Below, piece by piece: positions 39,839 to 40,155 of a stretch of DNA of 40,155 nucleotides. The notes beneath the pieces are model-generated. The model searched no databases and was not told the DNA's origin. It worked only from the letters and a program-made list of their open reading frames with translations. The stretch comes from a virus: the IMG/VR virus record IMGVR_UViG_3300044940_000071, positions 1 to 40,155 of that record; one strand, written 5' to 3'. The number at the start of each line of letters is the position of its first letter. The stretch's first letter is position 1. A program made the translations under genes and the position numbers.

Positions 39839-40155
39839 TTAAAGAACCTCCGTAAGGGCGCGCCACTCTTTTAAAGTATTCCCTTCAATAATTACTTCCA
39901 CAGGAATACCCTTCAATTTGTCAACACTATCAACCTTTGCTTGTTTCAATAATTTTGACAAATAGCGTAAAATTCCAGCGTATTGCTTATCTCTATCATC
40001 TTCTGTCCATTCGGGATTTTCTTCCAACTTGACACTTTCTACATCCCAATAGCAACGACTATCACTGACAATCCATTCTTTGCTGCCGAGTGTTACGTGC
40101 AATCCAATCATTACACCTTTATAGCCACCAAGACCGAAATTTACATCTATGATTT
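39839..40155 (-). CDS. C-terminal part of a conserved phage protein that crosses the circle junction
   Basis: The frame runs to the window edge and continues at 115-1 (total 143 residues). The C-terminal part matches a protein type I recall as common in phages of several bacterial phyla. Landmarks are FGLGGYKGVMIGLHVTLGSK, then NPEWTEDDRDKQYAGILR, AKVDSVDKLKGIPVEV and the end GNTLKEWRALTEVL. Its function is not known. In other phages similar proteins sit among early genes, as here. The last residues LTEVL are at 39853-39839, followed by 50 nt to the next start. Confidence 0.8.
   Translation of the reverse strand, partial: IIDVNFGLGGYKGVMIGLHVTLGSKEWIVSDSRCYWDVESVKLEENPEWTEDDRDKQYAGILRYLSKLLKQAKVDSVDKLKGIPVEVIIEGNTLKEWRALTEVL

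Noticed and set aside
1-40155. CRISPR array, diversity-generating retroelement or integrase
   Set aside because: No spaced repeat array, reverse transcriptase, tyrosine or serine recombinase is seen in any frame.

Overview
The window looks like one complete, circularly permuted genome of a tailed phage that infects a member of the Bacteroidota. The completeness claim rests on a single reading frame. A minus-strand ORF runs off the right edge at 40155 and continues in frame, without a stop, into positions 115-1, giving a 143-residue protein. The host assignment rests on repeated perfect TAnnTTTG promoter elements, two of them with TTTG 21 nt upstream, on A-rich leaders in place of Shine-Dalgarno sites, and on the flavour of the virion proteins. 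The 1148-residue tape measure protein points to a long non-contractile tail (siphovirus form). I see no integrase, no clear repressor, no DNA polymerase and no reverse transcriptase.

Layout. Nearly all genes lie on the minus strand, so transcription runs from high to low coordinates. Early and replication genes start at the divergent, AT-rich, non-coding region 6009-6743 (candidate origin). They run leftward through RecT, a YqaJ-type exonuclease, two tandem 29-residue-repeat proteins, a DnaD/O-like replication protein, a small HTH protein and small unknown proteins, across the circle junction. Next, still on the minus strand, come a tail-spike-like protein with a signal peptide (39572-37905), a ParB-like protein, a Mom-like DNA-modification protein, a likely small terminase, three glycosyltransferases and the large terminase. 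Portal, head morphogenesis, scaffold and capsid genes follow. After the capsid terminator come connector genes, a tRNA-like element, tail chaperones, the tape measure and large tail proteins. A second late block (12046-7783) holds further tail proteins and a probable lysis cassette without a recognisable endolysin.

Only a RuvC-like resolvase (6744-7169), a structured non-coding RNA (about 7214-7371), one small gene (7494-7700) and a TnpB gene (12267-13409) lie on the plus strand. TnpB sits between two tail blocks, has all its catalytic residues and has no TnpA beside it.

Regulation can be read from repeats. A GTAAC-N5-GTTAC palindrome lies exactly 38 bp upstream of the TTRCTTTG element of two candidate late promoters (27224 and 12046 genes). 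Pairs of TGTTAAAA spaced 11 bp occur upstream of the 1618 gene and in the RecT/RuvC divergent region. A 30-nt promoter sequence is shared exactly between 7747-7776 (plus) and 39608-39579 (minus), with a diverged copy at 7380-7442. Most small proteins are of unknown function, and I say so in each case.
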